Positions 1 through 6,667 of a stretch of 18,141 nt of DNA are shown in pieces. Under the pieces are notes generated by a model. That model did no database searches. It worked only from the letters and a program-made list of their open reading frames with translations, and was not told where the DNA came from. Where the stretch lies: NCBI GenBank assembly GCA_964653045.1, contig CAZZBW010000018.1, positions 1-18,141 on the forward strand, written 5' to 3'. Positions within the stretch are counted from its first letter, which is position 1. Each line of letters starts with the position of its first letter. The position numbers and the translations under genes are program-made. Origin of the DNA: DAOOPX01 sp964653045 (GTDB lineage Bacteria; Patescibacteriota; Microgenomatia; UBA1400; PJMF01).

Positions 1-5
1 GGGCG

Positions 6-437
6 CTATCCAGCCGAGGGTTTAAACCCTCGGATATCCGCGTGGCTGATTATATAAGCAATACAGCCCACGCTAATCGCCCAGTCAGCCACGTTATTAG
101 TACCACCTACAAACGGGATCGGTAGCCAGTCGCGAACTCCACCCAAAATAATGCGATCAACCAGGTTAGATGCTCCCCCACCAATGATCAATCCAGAAAC
201 CCAGTTTAAATATTGAGTTCGCCAAACAAAGTAACATAGCAGTACCCAAATCAGCAATGTTATCAGCAATGGACTGAAACCCAGATCAGTCTTCAGTGCA
301 AAGTTAGAGTTTAACACTGACAAAGATAGTGGTTCGATAATTGCCTTACTAAGCTGATCAATAGCGAACGTAAGCACCGAAACGAAAGCGAAATAATGTA
401 ATGGATTTTTTTCTATAATCTTACCCAAATTATGCAT
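6..437 (-). CDS. lspA: Signal peptidase II (lipoprotein signal peptidase)
   Basis: Membrane aspartyl protease that removes signal peptides from prolipoproteins after lipidation. The 143-residue product has four hydrophobic segments and the family motifs: DQLSK at residues 27-31, NLVDR with catalytic Asp94 at 91-95, and NNVAD with the second catalytic Asp118 at 114-118. Length is slightly below the usual 150-170 residues, mostly because the C-terminus is short. The ATG overlaps the last 8 bases of the Lgt-like gene upstream, so the two are translationally coupled. A perfect 20-bp palindrome (14-33) covers the last codons. Both catalytic aspartates are present, so the enzyme looks functional. 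Identification is firm. Confidence 0.95.
   Translation of the reverse strand: MHNLGKIIEKNPLHYFAFVSVLTFAIDQLSKAIIEPLSLSVLNSNFALKTDLGFSPLLITLLIWVLLCYFVWRTQYLNWVSGLIIGGGASNLVDRIILGGVRDWLPIPFVGGTNNVADWAISVGCIAYIISHADIRGFKPSAG
14..33. repeat. Perfect 20-bp palindrome in the 3' end of lspA
   Basis: Arms of 10 bp (CCGAGGGTTT and its complement) meet with no spacer. It lies inside the final codons of lspA and has no following T-tract within the visible sequence. It belongs to a set of perfect inverted repeats scattered through this window. It might also shape the lspA transcript end, but that cannot be judged because the window stops 13 bases away. Confidence 0.8.
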
Positions 438-1209
438 GTGCAGTTGATTTTTTGCGTGAACGAAATTGAGAAAAAAATCCTGACCTAATAATCCATACTA
501 CCAAACCCCCGATTGCCACCCCACTCACTCCAACCGCACTAGTAAAACTGATTTCACGAATATTTTGGATATGCATTAACACCTCAGCCAGGGCCAATGC
601 TAATCCGCTTAGAACTAACCCTAATCCAAACACATAACCAGTTTGCGCCACTTGGTGTTTACGTTTGTACCAAGAAAAGGTGCGATAACGAAACTCACTA
701 AAACGCGCATACCAGGCAATTATGCCAAAGATTACAGCCAACCACAGATGCGATGACGCCCACCAGTCAGAAACCCCGAACAAACCTTGAATTGGTCGAT
801 CAAAAAATAAGCCTAGCTCTAATACCACCGCTCCTCCCAAAATAGCGGGCATCCACATATCCAGAATGGCATACTGCTCCCATCTTTGCTTGGAGGCATA
901 TCGAAATAAATAAATTGAAGCACCCAATAATCCAGGTAAAATGGCAAATTTTGGATCTGCCCAAATATTCATCCAAGAAAGCACATTCCAACCATACGTT
1001 TGAAAATCAATTATTACATGAGCTAGTCGAGCGATAATAATACCTGCTACAAATGAACTTAAAAAAGCGTCAAATAGCTGATCTTCTTTGTAATGCTCTT
1101 CTTTGCCAAATCGCCAAAAAATGAAACTACTCACAAACAGAGTCAAAACCAAAAACAGATTGAGTGTTTTCAAGCTAAATGGGCCGATCGTAATGAGTGT
1201 GGGCAACAT
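430..1209 (-). CDS. Lgt-like polytopic membrane protein, catalytic residues not conserved
   Basis: Resembles prolipoprotein diacylglyceryl transferase (Lgt), which transfers diacylglycerol from phosphatidylglycerol to lipobox cysteines. About seven hydrophobic segments in 259 residues, the N-terminal ITIGPFSL block (residues 6-13, like FSIGPVAL of E. coli Lgt), ARLAHVI at 60-66 in place of GRIGYVL, and PGLLG at 92-96 support the fold, as does the adjacent lspA. Hand alignment to remembered E. coli Lgt puts Leu91 at the His103 position and Glu131 at the Arg143 position of the signature (ELGLFFDRPIQG against RLGNFINGELWG). The C-terminal Arg239 position also lacks Arg. It is therefore either a strongly diverged enzyme or a non-catalytic relative, so no gene symbol is given. 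The start lies 7 nt downstream of the tRNA-Leu 3' end. Confidence 0.7.
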   Translation of the reverse strand: MLPTLITIGPFSLKTLNLFLVLTLFVSSFIFWRFGKEEHYKEDQLFDAFLSSFVAGIIIARLAHVIIDFQTYGWNVLSWMNIWADPKFAILPGLLGASIYLFRYASKQRWEQYAILDMWMPAILGGAVVLELGLFFDRPIQGLFGVSDWWASSHLWLAVIFGIIAWYARFSEFRYRTFSWYKRKHQVAQTGYVFGLGLVLSGLALALAEVLMHIQNIREISFTSAVGVSGVAIGGLVVWIIRSGFFSQFRSRKKSTAHA

Positions 1210-1216
1210 AATTCTG

Positions 1217-1302
1217 TGCCGAGAGAGGGAATTGAACCCTCACTCTCTGTGATGAGAATAGGTTTTTGAGACCTACGCGTCTACCAGTTCCGCCATCTCG
1301 GC
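1217..1302 (-). tRNA. tRNA-Leu (anticodon CAA)
   Basis: An 86-nt class II tRNA on the minus strand. The acceptor stem GCCGAGA/TCTCGGC pairs fully. The anticodon stem TAGGT/ACCTA encloses loop CTCAAAA, giving anticodon CAA (Leu, codon UUG). A long variable arm (TCTC...GAGA) and the T arm GAGGG-TTCAATT-CCCTC are intact. The discriminator is A, and CCA is not encoded (the next bases are CAG). It is probably co-transcribed with the Lgt-like gene that begins 7 nt later. Confidence 0.95.
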
Positions 1303-1323
1303 ATTATCGTTCACAGAACTCTT

Positions 1324-1352
1324 ATTGTATCATCGGCTTGCATTTTACCCAA
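1324..1352 (-). promoter_or_regulatory. Promoter of tRNA-Leu and probably the Lgt-like/lspA genes
   Basis: Reading the minus strand, a -35-like TTGGGT (1347-1352) is followed by a 17-bp spacer and TACAAT as -10 (1324-1329), about 21 nt ahead of the mature tRNA 5' end. The -10 is good; the -35 matches only in its TTG half. No other promoter is obvious before the Lgt-like gene. Confidence 0.55.
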
Positions 1353-1373
1353 CGGTTGGTCATACTAATTTTC

Positions 1374-1592
1374 ATGGATTTTATTGCTGAATTTTTTATT
1401 CCTTCCAGCATTTGGTCAGTTGTCGCCAGGGGTCTGCTTTGGTTATTGGTAGCCAGTGTGATAATTATCAGCGTTGACTCGGTTGAACCGCAAAAATCAT
1501 TAAAGCAGGCCAAAAGCAACTTAGGAATCCTGATCTTATTTATTTGTTTGTCCTCTACGCTTTTTTACTTTTTGTTTAACTTCACCAGCTAA
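1374..1592 (+). CDS. Small two-helix membrane protein, function unknown
   Basis: A 72-residue protein with two hydrophobic helices (about residues 13-31 and 48-68) joined by a polar loop (VDSVEPQKSLKQAKSN). The frame is open further upstream, but those codons run through the antisense of tRNA-Leu, so the ATG at 1374 is preferred. A -10-like CATACT ends 7 nt before this ATG, with TTGCAT 17 bp further upstream, which would give a leaderless transcript. The gene is convergent with dnaB, with 20 nt between the stops. Not recognised as a named family. Confidence is moderate because it is short and lacks a ribosome-binding site. Confidence 0.6.
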   Translation: MDFIAEFFIPSSIWSVVARGLLWLLVASVIIISVDSVEPQKSLKQAKSNLGILILFICLSSTLFYFLFNFTS

Positions 1593-1612
1593 ACTTAGCA
1601 GAAAATCAACAG

Positions 1613-2926
1613 CTAGCTAGTTCTTTTGGTCTCCATGCCATAAAACTTGATTCTGTCACCACGGAAGTAGAGATCAATTTCGCCCAAAGCGCCATTGCGG
1701 TGCTTGGCCACTTTGAGGGTCACAGCCTCGCGCATATTCTCATCTTTATGAAATAGGAACATTACTACATCAGCATCCTGTTCGATTGAACCAGATTCTC
1801 TCAAATCAGACAACTGTGGGGTTTTTTCTCCGCGGCTCTCCACTGCCCTGGAGAGCTGCGATAGGGCTAAAACAGGAATCCGTAACTCTCTGGCAATATT
1901 TTTCAATCCTTGTGAAATTTCACCTACTTCTTGAACCCGATTCTCGACATTTCTCCCCCTAGCGAGCTGTAAATAATCAACCACCAACAGATCAATCTGC
2001 TGTTCCGCCATTAATCTCCGGGCTTTAGTCCGCATCTCATAAATTGATAGTCCCGGAGAGTCATCAATATAAAGCGCCGCATCAGCTAAAACTCCCATTG
2101 CGTCAGAGAGCTTGAGAAAATCTTGTTGATCAAGCCGACCGGTTTTCAATTTCCAGGCGTCAATATCTGCTTGATTAACTAACAAGCGATCAACAAGCTC
2201 TTCTTTCGACATTTCTAGTGAAAAAATTCCGACTTTTTTCTTGGCCTGAACAGCCGCTTGCTGGGCGATGTTGAGGGCAAAAGCAGTTTTACCCATTCCC
2301 GGCCGGGCAGCTAAAATCACTAAGTTAGATTTTTGCATCCCGGCCAACATTCGATCCAAGTCAGCGAAACCCGTTGCCACTCCCCTCAATTCATTTCCAG
2401 AGCGCTGCAGCTCGTCTAGGCGCTCAAAACTTTCAACTAATGTATCTTTAAGATGAATGAATGACCGCTGCCCTTGTTGTTGCGACACAGTAAAAACATT
2501 TTGTTCGGCAAGATCAAGAACGTCTCTGGCTTCTTTGGTTGAATCAAGGGCAGCTTCAGCAATTTGCGAAGAAAGTGAAATTAGCCTGCGTTTGGTATAT
2601 GCATCACCAATGGTTTGAGCATAATAAACCGCGTTAGCACTGGTCGAAACAAGACTGGCTAGCTCGGCCAATCTGGTGGCTCCGCCCGCTGCACTTAACT
2701 TGCCCTGGTTTTTGAGCTCGTCGGTCAGAGTAACCAAGTCGATTGGCCGACGCTTTTCATACAAAGCCACCATCGCCTCAAAAATCAATTTATTCTGCTC
2801 AAGGTAAAAACTTTCAGGCCTGAGGAGCTCAGCCACACTAATGAAGGCCTCGGCGTCAATTAAAATTGCTCCCAGTACTGACTGCTCTGCTTCAAGAGAA
2901 TGCGGCGGTAAGCGCTTCGAACTCAT
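1613..2926 (-). CDS. dnaB: Replicative DNA helicase DnaB
   Basis: Hexameric ATP-driven 5'-3' helicase that unwinds DNA at the replication fork. The N-terminal domain begins with PPHSLEAEQSVLGAIL (residues 7-22), and the RecA-like C-terminal domain follows from about 180 (GVATGFADLDRMLAG). Walker A is ARPGMGKT at 207-214. The H1a region FSLEMSKEEL is at 235-244, and Walker B LLVVDYLQL has Asp317. The QLSR...RESGSIEQDADVV segment (357-388) contains the conserved ESG(S/A)IEQDAD motif. The length of 437 is normal and no intein is present. No Shine-Dalgarno is visible before the ATG. A near-perfect inverted repeat (1831-1860) lies in the codons for SQLSRAVESRG. Confidence 0.97.
   Translation of the reverse strand: MSSKRLPPHSLEAEQSVLGAILIDAEAFISVAELLRPESFYLEQNKLIFEAMVALYEKRRPIDLVTLTDELKNQGKLSAAGGATRLAELASLVSTSANAVYYAQTIGDAYTKRRLISLSSQIAEAALDSTKEARDVLDLAEQNVFTVSQQQGQRSFIHLKDTLVESFERLDELQRSGNELRGVATGFADLDRMLAGMQKSNLVILAARPGMGKTAFALNIAQQAAVQAKKKVGIFSLEMSKEELVDRLLVNQADIDAWKLKTGRLDQQDFLKLSDAMGVLADAALYIDDSPGLSIYEMRTKARRLMAEQQIDLLVVDYLQLARGRNVENRVQEVGEISQGLKNIARELRIPVLALSQLSRAVESRGEKTPQLSDLRESGSIEQDADVVMFLFHKDENMREAVTLKVAKHRNGALGEIDLYFRGDRIKFYGMETKRTS
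1831..1860. repeat. Near-perfect inverted repeat inside dnaB
   Basis: GCTCTCCA (1835-1842) pairs with TGGAGAGC (1849-1856) across a 6-nt loop. After one mismatch, CGC (1831-1833) pairs with GCG (1858-1860), so 11 of 12 positions pair. No T-tract follows on either strand, and the sequence encodes a conserved DnaB segment. Confidence 0.65.
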
Positions 2927-2967
2927 ATTAATTGAAACTAGTTAATTACATCGATATTAAAAACAAT

Positions 2968-3633
2968 TTAACCAGTGGCAGGTATCAACAAGCTCAACTC
3001 CGTTTCTTCAGGTAAGCGTGCGGCTGAGACCTCAAGACTGGCGACAGGCTGGACTTCAACACCGTATGTTCGCAAAAACTCCTCTGCAGAGACTAATTTT
3101 CCGAATGTGTCTTGATTGTGGGCAGATGTTTTGTAATGCATCGGGATGACAATCGAAGGCTCAAGTCGATGAATCGTTTTGACTGCTTGGACTGGATTAA
3201 TCGTGTACTCTCCTCCAACTGGGCAAAGCAAAACATCGATATTACCAATCGCATCAGCCTGCTTATTGGTTAGCTCGTGACCCAAGTCACCCAGGTGACA
3301 AATCCTCAAATCGTCGAGTAAAATTGTAAAAACTAAATTTTTGCCTCGGCTAACTCCATCCTCGGCGTCGTGTGCTGTCACCGTCCCAAACACAGAAATC
3401 CCTGACACCTCATACTCTCCAGCTTGGGAAACAAGAAATACTTTTTCTTTTCCTGAAGCGGGTTTGACGTTCTCAAAAGCGTTGTGATCCTGATGCTGGT
3501 GCGACACTGTAACCAAGTCAGCAGTCACCCGCGGAAACTCAAATCCCACAGAAGAATGGTAAGGATCTGTCACCACCGTACCAGAGCTACCTTTGAGTTT
3601 AAACGCTGAGTGTCCAAGATAAGTGATTTGCAT
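2968..3633 (-). CDS. Metallo-beta-lactamase-fold metal-dependent hydrolase (UPF0173-like)
   Basis: A 221-residue, single-domain cytoplasmic metallo-hydrolase. It opens with MQITYLGHSAFKL, typical of the UlaG/UPF0173 branch of the family. Metal-binding residues are visible as HQHQDH (His45, His47, Asp49, His50), HLGDLGH (His113, Asp116) and PMHYKT (His166). The substrate cannot be predicted. The start ATG is preceded by AAAGGA about 10 nt upstream and by a good promoter. dnaB begins 41 nt downstream on the same strand and may be co-transcribed. Family assignment is confident; physiological role unknown. Confidence 0.88.
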   Translation of the reverse strand: MQITYLGHSAFKLKGSSGTVVTDPYHSSVGFEFPRVTADLVTVSHQHQDHNAFENVKPASGKEKVFLVSQAGEYEVSGISVFGTVTAHDAEDGVSRGKNLVFTILLDDLRICHLGDLGHELTNKQADAIGNIDVLLCPVGGEYTINPVQAVKTIHRLEPSIVIPMHYKTSAHNQDTFGKLVSAEEFLRTYGVEVQPVASLEVSAARLPEETELSLLIPATG

Positions 3634-3656
3634 GCTGAAGCGATCCTTTCTTCCTC

Positions 3657-3684
3657 ATAATACCACGGTTTGGCAGCTTGTCCA
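3657..3684 (-). promoter_or_regulatory. Promoter of the metallo-hydrolase gene
   Basis: On the minus strand, TGGACA (-35, 3679-3684), a 16-bp spacer and an extended -10 TGG-TATTAT (hexamer 3657-3662) lie about 23 nt upstream of the ATG. The match is 5 of 6 at -35 with a TG extension at -10. It diverges from the promoter of the Ig-like gene. Confidence 0.6.
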
Positions 3685-3693
3685 CCAAAAAAG

Positions 3694-3722
3694 TATACAG
3701 ATACGATTGAGCTTGGTATAAT
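3694..3722 (+). promoter_or_regulatory. Promoter of the Ig-like / DUF5666 / peptidase operon
   Basis: TATACA (3694-3699), a 17-bp spacer and a perfect -10 TATAAT (3717-3722). The -10 overlaps an in-frame ATG at 3721, so that ATG would lie upstream of the transcript start. Transcription should begin near 3729, making the ATG at 3739 the likely start codon, with a leader of only about 10 nt. Confidence 0.65.
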
Positions 3723-3738
3723 GGATTTTCTTGATATT

Positions 3739-4170
3739 ATGCATAAAGAGACATTCATTGCTGTTTTAATTGGGCTAAGTTTGGGACTGGCTCTTACTTT
3801 TAGCATTTATCAGTGGCAAAAAGCCAGTAAGAGATCAACTAATATAACTCCTCCGGATGCCGAACAGGTGACCGATAATGCTACAAATCAACCAGACTCA
3901 ACACAAACGATTATTGTTAATCAACCAGTAGACGGAAGTATTGTGACAGAAACTGCCCTTACCATTTCGGGTTCTGGTCCGAGCAATGCCTATTTAGTTG
4001 GTTTCGTTGGCAATCAAGAAACCATTGGCAATATTGATGCAAATGGTAAATTTGAGATTTCAGTTGAGTTAAAGCCCGGTGTAAATTTTCTTACTCTGAT
4101 TGCTACTGAAAATACCGGTCAAAGTTATAAAAATGAGTTAATTGTGGTTTACGAACCAAAAGTTGAGTAA
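3739..4170 (+). CDS. Membrane-anchored bacterial Ig-like domain protein
   Basis: A 143-residue protein from the ATG at 3739. An N-terminal hydrophobic helix (about residues 5-24, FIAVLIGLSLGLALTFSIY) is followed by a basic QKASKR stop, a Thr/Asn/Gln-rich linker and one beta-sandwich domain (about 58-140). That domain has the Ig-like pattern: IIVNQPVDGSIV, ALTISGSGPSNAYLVGFVGNQ, and a closing GVNFLTLIATENTGQSYKNELIVVYE. Such single-anchor Ig-like proteins are common surface or adhesion proteins; the ligand is unknown. It is the first gene of a tight run: the next ATG is 3 nt after its stop. The upstream in-frame ATG at 3721 is disfavoured because it lies in the -10 box. Confidence 0.75.
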   Translation: MHKETFIAVLIGLSLGLALTFSIYQWQKASKRSTNITPPDAEQVTDNATNQPDSTQTIIVNQPVDGSIVTETALTISGSGPSNAYLVGFVGNQETIGNIDANGKFEISVELKPGVNFLTLIATENTGQSYKNELIVVYEPKVE

Positions 4171-4173
4171 TTT

Positions 4174-4941
4174 ATGTCAAAAATAATTATTTTCTTTCTA
4201 GCAATTCTGTTTATGTCAGGATATTATCCAGGGTTAAGCATTGTCATGGCTCAATCCCCTTCAGCAGCTGAGACAGATAAAGAAGTCGTAATCGATGGCA
4301 AAGAAGTTAATGAAGCCAGTGCCTCCAGCACCGAAGCGATCAAAGAACTAATCCTGAAAAAAGTTGCTGAGCAATCAGATCAAGCAACTTCGGCTACTGA
4401 CCTTGAAAATCTGAGTAACTGGCAGAGAGCAATTTTCGGTGTTGTCGAGAAAATTACTGACAACTCGATCTCGGTTTCTACCAAGTTGGGCAATTTGGTA
4501 GTGCCTATTACAGAAAACTTAAGTATTCGTAAAGGCACAGCCAAAACTACCATCAAAAATATTGCTATCGATAATTGGGCATTGGTAATAGGTACAACCA
4601 AGATTAGTCAAAAAAATCAACAAGATTTTTTGACTTCGTTGAATGCTCAAAATTTGGTGATTTTCGACCAAAATCCCCAACCTAAAACACCATTCGTTGA
4701 GTTGGGTACAGTCCAATCTATTACTCGAGGCAAATTGGTCATTTTATCTCGCGGCTCCAAAACTGAGATGGAAATCGATTTGCTGACAACCACCTCACTC
4801 CAAGACACCAATGGTCAAAGAGTGAATCAAACTCAATTTGAAACCGACACCGCCGTCTTGGTGGTCGGCTACCAAGACGGCGGTACTTCCAAAGCAACTA
4901 CCCTCCGATCATTAGCCGAGTCCAAAAGTGTTGAAGAGTAA
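4174..4941 (+). CDS. Secreted DUF5666-like protein, function unknown
   Basis: A 255-residue exported protein. Residues 1-27 form a Sec signal peptide (MSKIIIFFLAILFM...VMAQS, likely cut after AQ). An acidic, Ser/Ala-rich linker (30-75) is followed by two beta-rich repeats (about 84-145 and 176-250). Each has the DUF5666 pattern of a G.V..I....I.VST..G...V opening and a closing VLVVG or ALVIG strand. No catalytic motif is visible. Its 3' end overlaps the peptidase gene by 14 nt. The second repeat contains the longest perfect inverted repeat in the window (4849-4884). The domain label is from memory of the pattern and is moderately certain. Confidence 0.7.
   Translation: MSKIIIFFLAILFMSGYYPGLSIVMAQSPSAAETDKEVVIDGKEVNEASASSTEAIKELILKKVAEQSDQATSATDLENLSNWQRAIFGVVEKITDNSISVSTKLGNLVVPITENLSIRKGTAKTTIKNIAIDNWALVIGTTKISQKNQQDFLTSLNAQNLVIFDQNPQPKTPFVELGTVQSITRGKLVILSRGSKTEMEIDLLTTTSLQDTNGQRVNQTQFETDTAVLVVGYQDGGTSKATTLRSLAESKSVEE
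4849..4884. repeat. 14-bp perfect inverted repeat in the DUF5666-like gene
   Basis: ACCGCCGTCTTGGT (4849-4862) and its exact complement (4871-4884) are separated by 8 nt, with a further G-T and G-C pair possible inside, leaving a 4-nt loop. It encodes the last beta-strands of the protein and is not followed by a T-tract. It lies 44 nt upstream of the peptidase start, so in RNA it would be a stable hairpin just before a coupled translation start. Confidence 0.85.
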
Positions 4942-6055
4942 CATCAAATTCTCCAAGCTGATTAAAGTTCGCCAGCAAAAATTGACGGCTTTACTCTCAC
5001 CGGATCAAGCAATTTTGCTGGCAAAACCTACAGATATTACCTATTTTTCTGGATTCAATCAGTTTCTTTTACCCAATGAACGAGAAGCAATCTTACTGAT
5101 TTCCCAGGACCAAACAACTTTGCTTCACCCTCACTTCACCACGCCTAACGTCAAGTTGAGTACGATTGAGTATCAGCTTGGATGTCACGGTCGATTTTTG
5201 ACAGAACACTTGACTAAGTATTGTCAAAAATTCCAAATTAAAGAACTATTAATTGAACCTAGCGCAGTTTTTGTAGATGAGTACTTTAGTATCGAGAAAA
5301 TTAACGAGTTAAAGATATCACTTTTTGATCGACAAAAGCTGGTTGTAATTCGAATGATCAAGGACGAATACGAACTTGACCTTATCAAAAAGGCAATTGC
5401 GATCACTAAGAAAACCTTGAATAACACGCTGAGCCAATTACGACTAGGCATGAGTGAACGAGACGTTCACCAGTTATTGCTGGAAACAGCGCGGAGCTTG
5501 GGAGGAAATGAAGAAGCTTTTCCTGGTATTGTCGCTTTTGGGGGACACTCTGCCCTGCCCCATCACCAACCAAGTGGAAAAAAGTTGAAAAATAACATGC
5601 CAGTCTTGATTGATTTTGGCGTGAAATGCGGGGGATATTGCGCCGACATGAGTCGAACGATTTGGTTTGGTGATCGACCTGATCCTACATTTTTACAAAT
5701 TGAACAAGCGGTGAAAAAAGCTTATCAAAAAACACTTGAATTGGTTGGGCAAATTGGAAAAATGCAAAAGCTAAAGGGGACAAATCAAGAGAAAATGAAT
5801 AGTACTGAAAATAATGAACCTGTCACCTGCGCGCGAGTGGATCAACTCGCGCGCCAAATTATCACATCTGCGGGTTTTGGCCGTTACTTCAGTCACACCA
5901 CCGGTCATGGCCTAGGGCTAGACATTCATGAATCACCGTCACTAAATGGCCAAAACCCCACCCCCCTCCAACCCAACATGGTGATCACCATTGAACCAGG
6001 AATCTATCTTCCCAATCGCTTTGGCTATCGCCACGAAAATACCATAATCGTCTAA
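4928..6055 (+). CDS. M24 metallopeptidase, Xaa-Pro aminopeptidase type
   Basis: Removes N-terminal residues preceding proline; likely cytoplasmic. It has a creatinase-type N-terminal domain (about residues 10-135) and a pita-bread M24 domain (about 145-375). All five metal ligands are present: Asp229 (LIDFG), Asp240 (ADMSR), His327 (TTGHGLG), Glu356 (TIEPG) and Glu370 (YRHEN). His212 in PHHQPS is the usual substrate-side His. The start is a GTG overlapping the previous gene by 14 nt; no ATG fits the N-terminal domain. Two oddities: a Lys/Asn-rich insertion at about 278-300, and an end five residues after the last metal ligand, where relatives continue for about 15-20 residues. A 10-bp inverted repeat (5829-5854) adjoins the insertion. 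Confidence 0.88.
   Translation: MLKSNIKFSKLIKVRQQKLTALLSPDQAILLAKPTDITYFSGFNQFLLPNEREAILLISQDQTTLLHPHFTTPNVKLSTIEYQLGCHGRFLTEHLTKYCQKFQIKELLIEPSAVFVDEYFSIEKINELKISLFDRQKLVVIRMIKDEYELDLIKKAIAITKKTLNNTLSQLRLGMSERDVHQLLLETARSLGGNEEAFPGIVAFGGHSALPHHQPSGKKLKNNMPVLIDFGVKCGGYCADMSRTIWFGDRPDPTFLQIEQAVKKAYQKTLELVGQIGKMQKLKGTNQEKMNSTENNEPVTCARVDQLARQIITSAGFGRYFSHTTGHGLGLDIHESPSLNGQNPTPLQPNMVITIEPGIYLPNRFGYRHENTIIV
5829..5854. repeat. 10-bp perfect inverted repeat in the M24 peptidase gene
   Basis: GCGCGCGAGT (5829-5838) and its exact complement (5845-5854) flank a 6-nt loop. It encodes CARVDQLARQ at the edge of the extra segment of the peptidase. It is strikingly GC-rich in an AT-rich neighbourhood and has no T-tract. 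Confidence 0.8.
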
Positions 6056-6064
6056 AAGCAAATC

Positions 6065-6346
6065 TTATTGATAAACTTCTTCGTGTTTACCCATTGCAAA
6101 GAAAACAACACTAATTTCCTGGTTTTCACTGACATAATAAAATAACAACCTGTAAGACATACTTACAGAGATGCTCCAGGATTCTTGCTGACCTCCTGCC
6201 AGTTTGTGCAAACGCAGTGAGGGATGTTTGGGATTAATCTGAAAGATATGCAACTGAAAGCTAATCTGGGAAAATAGTTCGGGCTGTTTACGTTTGATCT
6301 TTTTTAGTTTTTTTAAAAAGCTGGGCGAAAAACCTATTTTGAGCAT
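6065..6346 (-). CDS. RelE/YafQ-type toxin of a toxin-antitoxin pair
   Basis: A 93-residue protein of the RelE/ParE fold, most like ribosome-dependent mRNA endonuclease toxins. It begins FSPSFLKKLKKIKRKQPEL (the usual F...F.K.LKK helix), continues LHKLAGGQQESWSISVSMSYRLLFYY (core strands with the conserved R in YRLLFYY) and ends VVFFAMGKHEEVYQ, where His and Tyr match the common C-terminal H...Y pair. It lies 6 nt downstream of the RHH antitoxin gene, the normal order. It converges with the M24 peptidase gene, with 9 nt between stops. It could be ParE-like (gyrase poison) rather than RelE-like; the C-terminal His/Tyr favours RelE/YafQ. Confidence 0.82.
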   Translation of the reverse strand: MLKIGFSPSFLKKLKKIKRKQPELFSQISFQLHIFQINPKHPSLRLHKLAGGQQESWSISVSMSYRLLFYYVSENQEISVVFFAMGKHEEVYQ

Positions 6347-6352
6347 CTGCGT

Positions 6353-6613
6353 CTATAAATCCGCAAGAAACTGGCTGATATCATTGGTAAAAATCACTTT
6401 TTTATTTTTGTGAGCTTTTTCCGCTTTGGCTAACTCACCCTGCGATTGCTCGGACATTTCATAGACTGGGTAAATTTCTGAGCGGACATCGTTCACGATC
6501 AAGTTGCGCACGTATGAAGACATACTCAAACCAAACTTTTCAGATTTGGTTTGGAGATAGTTCTGAAGCTGGACGGGCAAGGTCACCCTTAATTGTGCCG
6601 TTTGTGTTTGCAT
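6353..6613 (-). CDS. Ribbon-helix-helix antitoxin
   Basis: An 86-residue antitoxin paired with the RelE-like toxin. Residues 5-40 form the RHH DNA-binding unit (TAQLRVTLPVQLQNYLQTKSEKFGLSMSSYVRNLI): beta-strand, helix, turn at GLS, helix. The polar C-terminal part (about 50-86, ending FTNDISQFLADL) would bind and block the toxin. The ATG lies 6 nt after a perfect TATAAT, so the mRNA is probably leaderless. The spacer of that promoter holds a palindrome and a direct repeat, suiting autorepression by the antitoxin or its toxin complex. Confidence 0.85.
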   Translation of the reverse strand: MQTQTAQLRVTLPVQLQNYLQTKSEKFGLSMSSYVRNLIVNDVRSEIYPVYEMSEQSQGELAKAEKAHKNKKVIFTNDISQFLADL

Positions 6614-6619
6614 AAAGCC

Positions 6620-6648
6620 ATTATAAGGCTAATATTAGGCTATTTCAA
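6620..6648 (-). promoter_or_regulatory. Autoregulated promoter/operator of the toxin-antitoxin operon
   Basis: On the minus strand, TTGAAA (-35, 6643-6648), exactly 17 bp, then TATAAT (-10, 6620-6625). The spacer contains the perfect palindrome CTAATATTAG (6629-6638) and a tandem TAGCCTAAT/TAGCCTTAT repeat, a typical layout for an RHH operator between -35 and -10. The start codon follows the -10 by 6 nt. Confidence 0.75.
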
Positions 6649-6667
6649 GTACATAATTAATCATCTG

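Noticed and set aside
1266..1373. Upstream extension of the small membrane protein frame
   Set aside because: These codons are the antisense of tRNA-Leu and its promoter; the ATG at 1374 begins the hydrophobic protein directly.
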